A DNA stretch of 64,000 nt from Sphingomonas endophytica (GTDB taxonomy: Bacteria > Pseudomonadota > Alphaproteobacteria > Sphingomonadales > Sphingomonadaceae): positions 124,001 through 188,000 of the forward strand of contig NZ_JACIJN010000004.1 in NCBI RefSeq assembly GCF_014199415.1. The letters are read 5' to 3'. Shown here in pieces: positions 8,131 through 16,812 of the stretch. Position 1 is the stretch's first letter. Each line of letters starts with the position of its first letter. A model generated the notes under the pieces. That model worked only from the letters and a program-made list of their open reading frames with translations, ran no database searches and was not told the DNA's origin. Position numbers and translations under genes: made by a program.

Positions 8131-9486
8131 TCAGCGCAGCGTGAGTTCGATCACCTGATCCCAGCTGTCGCCGAGCGGCGGAAGCCCGGTGATTTCAACA
8201 CCATCCCCCCGCCGCGCGACCGCGATCCGCGCGCCGCCGTCCAGCAGCCGCGCCGCGGCGACCGGCGCCTGCAACGGCAACACGATACGTCCGTCATGCG
8301 CGCGCAGCAGATGGACGTACACCGTCTTGCCCTTCTGCGTGGTGACGCCCCATTCGCCCGGCGACAACGGCCCGCCGCGCGTGCCGTAGATGCTGACGCC
8401 GTTGACCTTCAGCCAGTCGCCGATCGTGCGGAAGGTCGCGAGGTTTTCCGGCTGGATCTCGCCATTGGGCATCGGCCCGGTATTGAGCAGGAAATTGGCG
8501 TTCCGCCCCGCCGCGCCGACCAAGGTCTGCACCAACGTCTTGGGCGACTTGTACTGATCGTCGGTCAGGTTGAAGCCCCAGCTGCCGTTCATCGTCTCGG
8601 CGGTTTCCAGCGGCAGCCTGCCGATCGTTGCGGTGCCGCTGAACCCGGTCTTGTTCTCGCCGGGCAGGTCGCGCTCGAAGGTCTGGTAGTCCTCGCCCGC
8701 GAACGGTGCGTGATGGTGGTTGTTGACGATCAACGCGCCGGGCTGAAGCTGGTGGATCAGCCGGTAGGTGCGCTCCAGCCGCCAGCGATCACGCAGCGGC
8801 GTCTTCTCCTGATCCCACCAGCCGTCGAACCAGATCCCGCCGATCGGCCCATATTGCGTCAACAACTCGCGCAGCTGCGCGTCCTGATAATCGAGATATT
8901 TGTCCCAATCGCCCGCCTCGGGCCGCCCTGCCGAATGGCCGGTGCGCCCGCGCGGGAAGTAATCGGGATGGTGCCAGTCGAGCTGCGAATAATAGAAGAA
9001 CAGCTTCACGCCCTGCCGCCGGCACGCCGCCGCCAGCTCACCGATCGGATCGCGCTTGAACGGTGTCGCCTGCACGACATTGTACGGCGACACCTTGCTG
9101 TCGAACATCGCGAAGCCGTCGTGATGCTTGCTGGTGATGACGATATAGCGCGCGCCGGCGTCCTTGAACGAGCGCACCCAGGCATCGGCATCGAACTTCT
9201 GCGGGTAGAAAAACTTGGCGAGCCGCTCATATTTAGCCGCCGGGATCTTGTTGTCCTGCATGATCCACTCGGCGCCACCCGACGATCCGGTCCCGCCCAG
9301 CTCGCTGTACAGACCCCAGTGGAGGAAAATGCCGAACTTGGCGTCCTGAAACCATTTGCGCGCGGCGAGATTGGCGGGCGCAGGGGTATAGGCGTCGGGC
9401 GATTGTGCGGCCGCGGGCGACACGGCGAGCGCCGCCGCGATCGCTAGGGTAAGTCCCTGCCACAAGCGACGCCGTGCGCTGTCCAT
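8131..9486 (-). CDS. Alpha-L-fucosidase, GH29
   Basis: This is a retaining exo-fucosidase exported to the periplasm. The signal peptide ends VSPAAAQ. The GH29 core is clear: KFGIFLHWGLYSE (about 50-62), TSKHHDGFAMFDS (119-131) and FFYYSQLDWHHPDYF. The catalytic nucleophile is Asp221 in GGIWFDGWWDQ. The C-terminal part (from about residue 360) has the beta-sandwich of the family. The length of 451 residues is normal for the single-domain form. With two GH43-type genes nearby it suggests a fucose-containing plant or algal glycan as substrate; a sulfated fucan is possible given the adjacent sulfatase, but that is inference. Confidence 0.93.
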   Translation of the reverse strand: MDSARRRLWQGLTLAIAAALAVSPAAAQSPDAYTPAPANLAARKWFQDAKFGIFLHWGLYSELGGTGSSGGAEWIMQDNKIPAAKYERLAKFFYPQKFDADAWVRSFKDAGARYIVITSKHHDGFAMFDSKVSPYNVVQATPFKRDPIGELAAACRRQGVKLFFYYSQLDWHHPDYFPRGRTGHSAGRPEAGDWDKYLDYQDAQLRELLTQYGPIGGIWFDGWWDQEKTPLRDRWRLERTYRLIHQLQPGALIVNNHHHAPFAGEDYQTFERDLPGENKTGFSGTATIGRLPLETAETMNGSWGFNLTDDQYKSPKTLVQTLVGAAGRNANFLLNTGPMPNGEIQPENLATFRTIGDWLKVNGVSIYGTRGGPLSPGEWGVTTQKGKTVYVHLLRAHDGRIVLPLQAPVAAARLLDGGARIAVARRGDGVEITGLPPLGDSWDQVIELTLR

Positions 9487-9513
9487 CTTCCTCTCCCGCT
9501 TCGTCTTGCAGAC

Positions 9514-9593
9514 AGGATGACGATGAAGGGCCGCCCTGTCATCCTTTCCTTCGCTCTGTCGCTCTCGCCGCCCTGGATCAGGTCCGGGACGAC
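9514..9593. repeat. Degenerate REP-like element
   Basis: AGGATGAC (9514-9521) and GTCATCCT (9538-9545) form one inverted repeat. CTGGATCAGGTCCGGGACGAC (9573-9593) resembles the right-hand unit of the element near 6128. It fills the 112-base gap between the fucosidase gene and the end of the GH43-like gene. Confidence 0.4.
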
Positions 9594-9598
9594 GACCG

Positions 9599-10720
9599 TC
9601 ACCGCGCCCCGAAATACCCCCGCAGCCGCTCGGCCTCCTCCGGCGTGATCGCCATCACCGTGCCATGCTTGGGCGCGGTGAAATTGGTGGTCTTCATCGT
9701 CGAGCCCGGATCGTTGAACCGCCCGATGTTGCGGAAGGTCTTGAAGTCGGTCGTCTCGGCGAACCCCATGTTGTTCGGCTTCGCCCCGAACACGTCGTAC
9801 ATCAGCACATAGGTGTTCGTGCCATAGCGCTTCCACAGGTTCGGCGCCTCAGCCGCGACCGTCTCGGGATCGATCTTCTGCGCGTCGTAGACATAGCCGC
9901 CGTCGATCCGTCGGGACACCGCCTGCCGGATACTGCCGGGCTGCTCGTGCGCGACATAGAACATGTGATAGCGGTCGCCGACCTTGGTGATGTCGGCGTC
10001 GATCGTGTTCACCGCCGGACGTGGATAGTGCAGGATCTGCTTCGGCTCGGTGGTCAGCGTTTTAAACGCCGGGTCGGCGAGCGACTGCACCATGAAGTTC
10101 GGACCGTTGCCGATCCGGGTGGTGAAATAGACCATCATCCGCTTCCGCGCCGGGTCCCAGATCGTCTCCGGCGCCCAGGCGTTGCCCGCCTGCGCAAAGG
10201 CCGGGAACAAGGCGCTGACGTTCACCTTCGCCAGCGTCCAGTGCAGCAGGTCGTGGCTCTTCATCAGGATCAGGTTGCGGTTGTTGCCCCAGCCGTACTC
10301 CTTCTCCGGTCGCTCCCAGTCGGTGGCGCGCAGCCCCTCGCGCTTGGCGAAGATATGCAGGTCGGTCATCGACATATAGAAGGCGCCGTCCGGCCCGCGC
10401 ATGATGTGCGGATCGCGGATGCCCTTCTGGTCGGCGACCGCGCGCCCCGACAGCACCGGCGCGCCGTCGTTGACGTCGGTGAAGGTATAGCCGTCCGCCG
10501 AAGTCGCGAAATGCAGCGAGTGCGTCTCGTCCTTGAAATAGGCGAGCAGATACGCCGAACGCGCCGCCGCGACGACCTTGGGCGCGGGATAGCCCGCCAG
10601 CGCAGGGACAATGGCCAGCTGCCGCACGTCCGGCACCGCCTGCTGCGCGACCGACGGTGCAGACGACGCGATCGTGCCGAGCGCCAGCGCCATGGTCGTT
10701 GCTGCGAAGAACGCTCTCAT
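9599..10720 (-). CDS. GH43-like secreted glycosidase
   Basis: The predicted protein is a periplasmic five-bladed propeller hydrolase of the GH43/arabinosidase type. The start is ATG 10720 directly after GGAGAGGAT, giving 373 residues; a longer in-frame extension to 10789 has no comparable site. The signal peptide ends near SVAQQ. Candidate catalytic residues are Asp103 in GIRDPHIMRG, the Asp in NTIDADITKVGD and the Glu in AAEAPNLWK. Other propeller words are MYFSMTD-like and WAPETIWDP. It is the first gene of a minus-strand run with fucosidase, small frame, acetyltransferase and GH43. Specificity is unknown. Confidence 0.85.
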   Translation of the reverse strand: MRAFFAATTMALALGTIASSAPSVAQQAVPDVRQLAIVPALAGYPAPKVVAAARSAYLLAYFKDETHSLHFATSADGYTFTDVNDGAPVLSGRAVADQKGIRDPHIMRGPDGAFYMSMTDLHIFAKREGLRATDWERPEKEYGWGNNRNLILMKSHDLLHWTLAKVNVSALFPAFAQAGNAWAPETIWDPARKRMMVYFTTRIGNGPNFMVQSLADPAFKTLTTEPKQILHYPRPAVNTIDADITKVGDRYHMFYVAHEQPGSIRQAVSRRIDGGYVYDAQKIDPETVAAEAPNLWKRYGTNTYVLMYDVFGAKPNNMGFAETTDFKTFRNIGRFNDPGSTMKTTNFTAPKHGTVMAITPEEAERLRGYFGAR

Positions 10721-10772
10721 ATCCTCTCCCCTCGCCAGCAACTGCCGCCGGTCCTTGGCCGACCTAAATACT

Positions 10773-10908
10773 CCGACAAGAACATGCAACGTTTACAGAT
10801 TGTTGCGTCGGCAGCGCTCGGTCGGTGCGGTAGTCACCAAGCTGACCTTCTCACCGCAAAAGATTTGCGGGGTTCGCATCTCCCATCAATCTAGTGTGGA
10901 TTGCACAC
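10773..10908. promoter_or_regulatory. Divergent regulatory region with several palindromes
   Basis: This gap separates the GH43-like gene (minus) from the formylglycine-generating enzyme gene (plus). It holds a perfect palindrome CCGCAAAAGATTTGCGG (10854-10870), GTGTG-gattg-CACAC (10894-10908), and GCAAC (10786-10790) paired with GTTGC (10802-10806) around CGTTTACA, which resembles half a LacI-type operator. Which regulator binds is not known. Confidence 0.4.
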
Positions 10909-10949
10909 GAGTTACCCGGTGGCGTGCCGGAGCGACGAACGGACCACCG

Positions 10950-11951
10950 ATGAATCAAGCGAGATCGACCGGATCACGATTTTACCGGCACCGCGCGCGA
11001 CAGGCGCATGCGGCGGTGGATCGCGCGACGATGGTCGCCCTTCCCGGCGGCACGTTCGCGATGGGATCGGCGCGCTTCTATCCCGAGGAAGCGCCCGTCC
11101 GCCACGTGCGGGTCGACGCGTTCTGGATCGACCCGCACCCGGTCACCAACCGGCAGTTCGCCGCCTTCGTCGCCGCGACCGGTTATCGCACCGTGGCGGA
11201 GGTCGCGCCCGATCCGCGCGACTATCCGGGCATGGCCCCCGACATGGCGCAGGCGGGATCGTCGGTGTTCGTGCCGCCGACCCGGTTGACCGACCCAAGC
11301 GACCATCGCCAATGGTGGCGGTTCGTCTTCGGTGCCGACTGGCGTCATCCGACCGGCCCCGACAGCACGATCGACGGGTTGGAGGATCACCCGGTCGTCC
11401 ATGTCGCGCATCCCGACGCGCTCGCCTATGCGCACTGGGCGGGCAAGTCGCTCCCGACCGAGGCCGAATGGGAATATGCCGCGCGCGGCGGGCTGGCCGG
11501 GGCCGATTATGCGTGGGGCGACGAACTCGCGCCGGACGGGCGGATCCTCGCCAACTACTGGCACGGCGCGTTTCCGCTCGCCAACGACACGCGCGACGGC
11601 TGGAGCCGCACCTCGCCGGTCGGCAGCTATCCCGCCAACGGCTTCGGCCTGCACGACATGATCGGCAACGTCTGGGAATGGACCGACGACTGGTATGCGG
11701 TCGCCGCCACCCCGACGAAAAGCTGTTGCGCGCCCGCCAACCCGCGCGGCGGCACCCGCGCCGACAGCGGCGGGCGCAAGGTGCTCAAGGGCGGCTCACA
11801 TCTGTGCGCGGACAATTACTGCCGCCGCTATCGCCCGGCGGCGCGCCACGCGCAGGCAACCGACACCGGGACGACGCACATCGGCTTTCGCTGCGTCTGG
11901 CGCCCCGCGCCGCCCGCCACCGCATCCATTCAAAAGGGGAAGAGACGATGA
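10950..11951 (+). CDS. Formylglycine-generating enzyme (SUMF1/FGE family)
   Basis: This enzyme oxidises the Cys of a CxPxR motif in sulfatases to formylglycine, a copper- and O2-dependent reaction. From ATG 10950 the product is 333 residues; the FGE-sulfatase fold begins at MVALPGGTFAMGS (residue 28). Both catalytic cysteines are present in GGSHLCADNYCRRYRPAARH (Cys286 and Cys291), followed by HIGFRCVWRP, so this is likely a true FGE and not a lectin-like relative. LPTEAEWEYAARGG and GNVWEWTDDWY are family hallmarks. It overlaps the sulfatase start by four bases, so enzyme and client are co-translated. No export signal is visible; modification presumably occurs before secretion. Confidence 0.95.
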   Translation: MNQARSTGSRFYRHRARQAHAAVDRATMVALPGGTFAMGSARFYPEEAPVRHVRVDAFWIDPHPVTNRQFAAFVAATGYRTVAEVAPDPRDYPGMAPDMAQAGSSVFVPPTRLTDPSDHRQWWRFVFGADWRHPTGPDSTIDGLEDHPVVHVAHPDALAYAHWAGKSLPTEAEWEYAARGGLAGADYAWGDELAPDGRILANYWHGAFPLANDTRDGWSRTSPVGSYPANGFGLHDMIGNVWEWTDDWYAVAATPTKSCCAPANPRGGTRADSGGRKVLKGGSHLCADNYCRRYRPAARHAQATDTGTTHIGFRCVWRPAPPATASIQKGKRR

Positions 11952-13783
11952 GACGACCCATGACCGCGCTCGCCGCGATCCTGATGCTGGCCGGACAGGC
12001 GCAGGCGCAGACGCAACAGCCGTTCCCGGGCAAGATCGGCCGCACGCTCGCGGAATCAACCGAGGCCTGGCCCGCGCCGGTCCGTGCGCCCGCCGGTGCG
12101 CCGAACATCGTTTGGATCCTGCTCGACGACGTCGGCTATGGCGCCGCCAGCGCGTTCGGCGGCGGGATCAGGACGCCGCGGCTCGAGGAACTGGCGCAAC
12201 AGGGGCTGCGCTACACCAATTTCCACACCACCGCGATCTGCGCCCCGACCCGGGCCGCGCTGCTGACCGGGCGCAACAGTTCTTCGGTGCACGTCGCCGG
12301 CTTCTCGCATCATCGCCTCGCCGCCGGCTTCCCGGGCTGGGACGGCTATCTGCCCGCCAGCGCCGGCACGATCGCCGAGATCCTGCACGGCAACGGCTAC
12401 AGCACCTTCGCGGTCGGCAAATACGGCGTCACCCCCGACGAGGACGCCACCGACGCCGGCCCGTTCGATCGCTGGCCGACCGGCAAGGGCTTCGACCATT
12501 TCTTCGGCTTCCTCGGCTCGCAGACCGACCAGTACAAACCCGACCTCGTCGAGGATCAGGCGCATGTCACCCCGGACGGCCGCCATCTGAGCGAGCAGAT
12601 CACCGACAAGGCGATCGCCTTCATCGATCGGCAGCGCCACGCCGCGCCAGTACGCGCCGATGCCGCCGCGCCGCCGTCCAAGCCGTTCTTCCTCTATTAC
12701 GCCCCGGGCGCGACCCATGCCCCGCATCAGGTGCCCGCCGAATGGAGCGACCGCTATCGCGGCGCCTTCGATGCCGGCTGGGACGTCTATCGCCGGCAGG
12801 TGTTCGCGCAGCAGCAGAAGCTCGGCACGATCCCGCGCAACGCCGTCCTCCCCGATCGCGACGCGGGGGTCACCGCCTGGGCGAAGCTCAGCCCCGACGA
12901 GCGCAAGCTCTACGCGCGCTTCATGGAAGTCTATGCCGGCTATATGACCTACACCGATGCGCAGATCGGGCGGCTGGTCGATCATCTCAAGCGGATCGGC
13001 CAGTTCGACAACACGCTGTTCGTGGTGATGGTCGGCGACAATGGCGCCAGCAAGGAAGGCACGCTCAACGGCGACGTCGATCGCGCGATGACCGCGCCGC
13101 CGCTCGGCGCGAAGGAGAATATCGCCTATAATCTCGCGCACATCGACCAGATCGGGAAGCCCGAGGGGATCGAGGCCAACTACCCGCTCGGCTGGGCGCA
13201 GGCCGCCAACACGCCGTTCCGCTGCTGGAAACAGGACGCCAATTGCGAGGGAGGGACGCGCAACCCGCTGATCGTCACCTATCCGAAGGGGATCGCGGCC
13301 CGCGGCATCCGGTCGCAATACGGACATGTCATCGACATCCTGCCGACGACGCTCGAGCTGGCGAAGATCACCGCGCCGACCACGATCCGCGGCGTCGCGC
13401 AGCAGCCGATCGAGGGCGTTTCGCTCGCTTATTCGATCACCGACGCCGCCGCCCCGTCACGCCACCGGACGCAATATTACTATATCTTCGGCGCGCGTGC
13501 GATCTACCGCGACGGCTGGAAGGCGTCGCTCGCGGCGCACAATCCGCTCATCAACGACGCCGATGTCGGCCTGCCGCGCGGCGCGCCGTCGTGGCGGCTG
13601 TTCAACCTCGACGCCGATCCGACCGAGCGGGTCGATCTGGCCGCGAAGAACCCGGCCAAGCTGGCGGAATTGCAGGCGCTGTTCGACACCGAAGCGCAGG
13701 CGCACAACCTCTATCCGCTCGTCACCTGGGACGATGTGCGTGCGCGCGGTCGCCCCGCCGCGCCGGAAAGCGGGGCGCATTGA
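11948..13783 (+). CDS. Arylsulfatase-type sulfatase (Cys type)
   Basis: This enzyme hydrolyses sulfate esters, releasing inorganic sulfate in the periplasm. The 611-residue precursor has a signal peptide ending GQAQAQ. The metal-binding start NIVWILLDDVGYG (Asp60, Asp61) and the modification motif ICAPTRAALLTG, with Cys98 as formylglycine precursor, are intact. Further sulfatase features are FAVGKYGVTPD and VGDNGASKEG. GYLP and DQYKPDL segments resemble the Pseudomonas arylsulfatase group. ATG 11948 overlaps the FGE stop and follows GGGGAAG. Whether the substrate is an aryl/alkyl sulfate (sulfur supply) or a sulfated sugar (carbon supply) cannot be decided from the sequence. Confidence 0.93.
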   Translation: MRRPMTALAAILMLAGQAQAQTQQPFPGKIGRTLAESTEAWPAPVRAPAGAPNIVWILLDDVGYGAASAFGGGIRTPRLEELAQQGLRYTNFHTTAICAPTRAALLTGRNSSSVHVAGFSHHRLAAGFPGWDGYLPASAGTIAEILHGNGYSTFAVGKYGVTPDEDATDAGPFDRWPTGKGFDHFFGFLGSQTDQYKPDLVEDQAHVTPDGRHLSEQITDKAIAFIDRQRHAAPVRADAAAPPSKPFFLYYAPGATHAPHQVPAEWSDRYRGAFDAGWDVYRRQVFAQQQKLGTIPRNAVLPDRDAGVTAWAKLSPDERKLYARFMEVYAGYMTYTDAQIGRLVDHLKRIGQFDNTLFVVMVGDNGASKEGTLNGDVDRAMTAPPLGAKENIAYNLAHIDQIGKPEGIEANYPLGWAQAANTPFRCWKQDANCEGGTRNPLIVTYPKGIAARGIRSQYGHVIDILPTTLELAKITAPTTIRGVAQQPIEGVSLAYSITDAAAPSRHRTQYYYIFGARAIYRDGWKASLAAHNPLINDADVGLPRGAPSWRLFNLDADPTERVDLAAKNPAKLAELQALFDTEAQAHNLYPLVTWDDVRARGRPAAPESGAH

Positions 13784-13827
13784 CCCGCGCGACGCTCCCC
13801 CTCACCCCGCCAGCGAAAGCCGAAGCG

Positions 13828-14004
13828 GTGACCGATCAACAATCCGCCGTCGTCGACCGCTCCGGTCCCGCCCCGCGCGCCGCCGTGCTGCGCGCGGTGG
13901 AGGAGGCGATCGCCGGCCTCGACTATGGCTCGATCATCCTGACGGTGCACGACGCGCGGGTCGTGCAGCTCGACGTCACTCGTCGCCGCCGCTTCACCGA
14001 TTGA
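13828..14004 (+). CDS. DUF2292 (YezD-like) small protein
   Basis: This is a 58-residue protein whose C-terminal half matches the DUF2292 pattern: AIAGLDYGSIILTVHDARVV followed by QLDV. Family members are often encoded next to sulfate or sulfonate assimilation genes, which agrees with the sulfatase upstream and the AtsK-like dioxygenase downstream. The proposed start is GTG 13828; a TTG at 13780 overlapping the sulfatase stop is an alternative with a longer tail. No biochemical role is established. Confidence 0.75.
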   Translation: MTDQQSAVVDRSGPAPRAAVLRAVEEAIAGLDYGSIILTVHDARVVQLDVTRRRRFTD

Positions 14005-14367
14005 ACTTTCGGCGTTGATACCAAAGCTTTCGTGACCTGATCTTCTATCGGTTCGATAGATATTCCCACAGCGGATTGGCCCGCCGCTTCCGGTTCACCG
14101 GAAACAGGGCCCGCGGCTTTTGATCGGGATGCAGCTTGCTCCGCGTCACCAACGGCTAAAGCGCACGATGCCGAGGCGACCACGCCAGGCCTCGTGTCTT
14201 CCCCCTGATGCGAAGGGGAATGTGATGCGCTTCATCAGCTAGACGATCGTGCCGCCGGTGCGCCGCCACGGCGACGCCCGGCGCGCGCCGGATCCAACGA
14301 CAATCCAGCGACCGGTTCGTGCCGCCTTCGGGGGACGGGCGCCGGATCGCGACGGGAGTTCCACATC
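14005..14367. promoter_or_regulatory. Leader of second TonB receptor, with palindromes
   Basis: This gap of 363 bases has no convincing gene. It contains the perfect palindromes TCTATCGGTTCGATAGA (14044-14060) and TTCCGGTTCACCGGAA (14088-14103), the latter nested in a GGCCC...GGGCC stem. It also has hairpins CGAGGC...GCCTCG (14172-14194) and TTCCCC...GGGGAA (14199-14220). It may hold an operator plus a structured leader; no known riboswitch class was recognised. Confidence 0.4.
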
Positions 14368-16800
14368 TTGCTGCCATCGACCACCTTGGCGTGCGGCGTG
14401 CCGCGTCGCGCCTGGCGCATTCTGCTGACCGGCCTCCTGGGCGCCACCGCGAGCGGTGCGCTCGCCGCCGGCCCGCGTGCGGACGCCGATCTCACCACCG
14501 TCGCGCCGGCCGACCCCGCCGCCGCGCCGACCACCGATCCCGCCACGCCCGACGAGGCCGGTGCGGAGGTGCTGGTCACTGCACGCCGCCGGCAGGAGCG
14601 CGCGCAGGACGTGCCGATCGCGCTCAGCGTCGTCGGGTCCGAAGCGCTGGAGCGCACCGGTAATTTCACGCTCGGCCAAGTGCAGCAGCTCGTGCCGAGC
14701 CTGCAGGTCTTCAGCTTCAACCCGCGCAACACCAACATCAACATCCGCGGGCTCGGCTCGAACGTCGCGCTGACCAACGACGGGCTGGAGAATGGCGTCG
14801 GCATCTATATCGACAATGTCTTTTACGGCCGCGTCGGCCAGTCGCAGTTCGATCTGGTCGACCTCGATCGCATCGAGGTGCTGCGCGGGCCGCAGGGGAC
14901 GCTGTTCGGCAAGAACACCACCGCCGGCGCGATCAACATCTCCACCCGCGCGCCGAGCTTCACGACCGAGTTCGCGGGCGAGGCGACGCTCGGCGATTAT
15001 GGCTATCATCAGGTCCGCGGCTCGCTGTCGGGGCCGATCGTCGCCGACACGATCGCCTATCGGCTGAGCATCGCCGACACGCATCGTAACGGCTTCCTGA
15101 CCAACGTCACCACCCGCGAACGCGCGCAGGATTACGACAATTTCTCCGCGCGCGGTCAATTGCTCATCACGCCGACCCCGGCGCTCGCGATCAAGCTGAT
15201 CGGCGACTATGCGCAGCAGAAGCAGCACTTCGTGCTCGGCATCTTCGCCGATTATTTCGGCAGCTACGACAACGGCGCCGCGATCCCGAACAACTTTCGC
15301 GATCGCACCGCGCGCGCCGGCCATACGCCGCTGCCGGTCGATCCGTTCGCGCGCCGCGGCGAATCCGACAGCCATTATCAGTCGAACATGAAGAGCTATG
15401 GCGCGTCGGGGCAGCTCGACTGGGATCTGGGGTCGGCGGCGCTCACCTCGATCACCGCCTATCGCTGGTGGGACTGGGACCCTGCGAACGACGGCGACAA
15501 CACGGCGCTGCCGGTCACCATCAAGGCGCAGCAGGCGAACCGCCAGCGCCAGTTCAGCCAGGAAGTGCGGCTGGCGTCGACTGGCACCAACACGGTCGAT
15601 TACGTGGTCGGCGCCTATTACTTCTGGCAGATCGTCCGCGGCTACGGCGCGACCGCTTACGGCCCCGCGGCCGCCAACTGGAACCTGCCGGCGGTGTCCG
15701 CGACGATCGGCAATGCCGCGCTGTCCGGGTTCGAGGCGCGCTCGACCTCGACGCCGGAGACGAAGAGCCTCGCCGCCTTCGGGCAGGCGACGTGGAACGC
15801 CACCGACGCGCTGCACCTCACCGTCGGGCTACGTTACACCACCGAACGCAAGAACGGCCGCTTCCGCCAGTTCCATTACGCGGGGGCGGACCTGTCGTCA
15901 CTGTCTGCGCAGGCGCGCACCGCCGCGCTCGCGATCCGGACGCAGTTTAATCCGGTGATGGATTTCACGACCCGGCTCAACGACGACAGCCTCTCGGGGC
16001 TGGCGACACTATCATACCGCGTCGCGCCTGATGCGTTGCTCTACGCCTCCTATTCGCGCGGCAGCAAATCGGGCGGGCTCAACCTCACCGCGCTGCCCAC
16101 CGGGATCGACCCGAACGTCCGACCGGAAGGGGTCAACGCCTATGAGGTCGGGCTGAAGTCGCAATGGCTGGACCGGACGGTGACGCTCAACCTCGCCGGC
16201 TTCTGGACCGACGTTTCGGATTATCAGACTGGCATCACCGAGCAACTCGCCGACACCGTCACCTATCGCCAGTATATCGCGAACATCCCGTCGGTGCGCT
16301 CGCGCGGGGTCGAGGGCGATCTGGTCTGGGCGCCGGTGCGGCACGCCTCGCTCAACGCCTCCATCAGCTACACCGAAGCCACCTACCGCGATTACCGCAA
16401 CGCGCCGCAGGCGCCCGAGCGGCTGAACCTCGGTGGCATCCAGAACCTGACCGGGCAACAGCTCGCGGGCGTGCCGAAGTTCACCTACACGCTCGGCGCC
16501 GACGCCGCGCAGCCGCTCGGCGGCGCGCTCGAACTGTACGGCCATGCCGACTATTCGCATCGCTCGTCGTTCAACACCACCGCCGGCAACTCGCGCTACG
16601 GCGTGATCGACGCGTACGGCGTGCTCAACCTGCGCGTCGGCCTGCGCACCGAAGACGCCCGCTGGGACCTGTCCGCCTGGGTCAGGAATGCGGGCGACAC
16701 CGATTACTTCCAGACGCTGTCGCCGACCAATTTCGGGCTGGTGACCGGCATCGTCGGCGACCCGCGCACGTGGGGCGTCACCCTTCGCACGAAGCTGTGA
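14368..16800 (+). CDS. TonB-dependent receptor (sulfate-ester cluster)
   Basis: This is an outer-membrane TonB-dependent transporter of 810 residues. The start is TTG 14368 after GGGAG. The signal peptide ends SGALAAG. A TonB box-like EVLVTARRRQE precedes the plug (QVQQLVPSLQVF, NINIRGLGSN, GVGIYIDNVFYGR, IEVLRGPQGTLFGKNTTAGA). The barrel ends with a short VTLRTKL. It is of the FecA/BtuB-like group common in sphingomonads and distinct from the receptor at the left edge. Its position between the sulfatase and the transporter/dioxygenase genes suggests uptake of sulfate esters; that is inferred from context only. Confidence 0.93.
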   Translation: MLPSTTLACGVPRRAWRILLTGLLGATASGALAAGPRADADLTTVAPADPAAAPTTDPATPDEAGAEVLVTARRRQERAQDVPIALSVVGSEALERTGNFTLGQVQQLVPSLQVFSFNPRNTNINIRGLGSNVALTNDGLENGVGIYIDNVFYGRVGQSQFDLVDLDRIEVLRGPQGTLFGKNTTAGAINISTRAPSFTTEFAGEATLGDYGYHQVRGSLSGPIVADTIAYRLSIADTHRNGFLTNVTTRERAQDYDNFSARGQLLITPTPALAIKLIGDYAQQKQHFVLGIFADYFGSYDNGAAIPNNFRDRTARAGHTPLPVDPFARRGESDSHYQSNMKSYGASGQLDWDLGSAALTSITAYRWWDWDPANDGDNTALPVTIKAQQANRQRQFSQEVRLASTGTNTVDYVVGAYYFWQIVRGYGATAYGPAAANWNLPAVSATIGNAALSGFEARSTSTPETKSLAAFGQATWNATDALHLTVGLRYTTERKNGRFRQFHYAGADLSSLSAQARTAALAIRTQFNPVMDFTTRLNDDSLSGLATLSYRVAPDALLYASYSRGSKSGGLNLTALPTGIDPNVRPEGVNAYEVGLKSQWLDRTVTLNLAGFWTDVSDYQTGITEQLADTVTYRQYIANIPSVRSRGVEGDLVWAPVRHASLNASISYTEATYRDYRNAPQAPERLNLGGIQNLTGQQLAGVPKFTYTLGADAAQPLGGALELYGHADYSHRSSFNTTAGNSRYGVIDAYGVLNLRVGLRTEDARWDLSAWVRNAGDTDYFQTLSPTNFGLVTGIVGDPRTWGVTLRTKL

Positions 16801-16812
16801 GGATCCAGCGGC

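Noticed and set aside
14195-14260. Possible cobalamin riboswitch before the second TonB receptor
   Set aside because: AAGGGGAATGTGATGC recalls part of the element, but the B12 box and the GCCCCCGCAACTGT-type core are missing.
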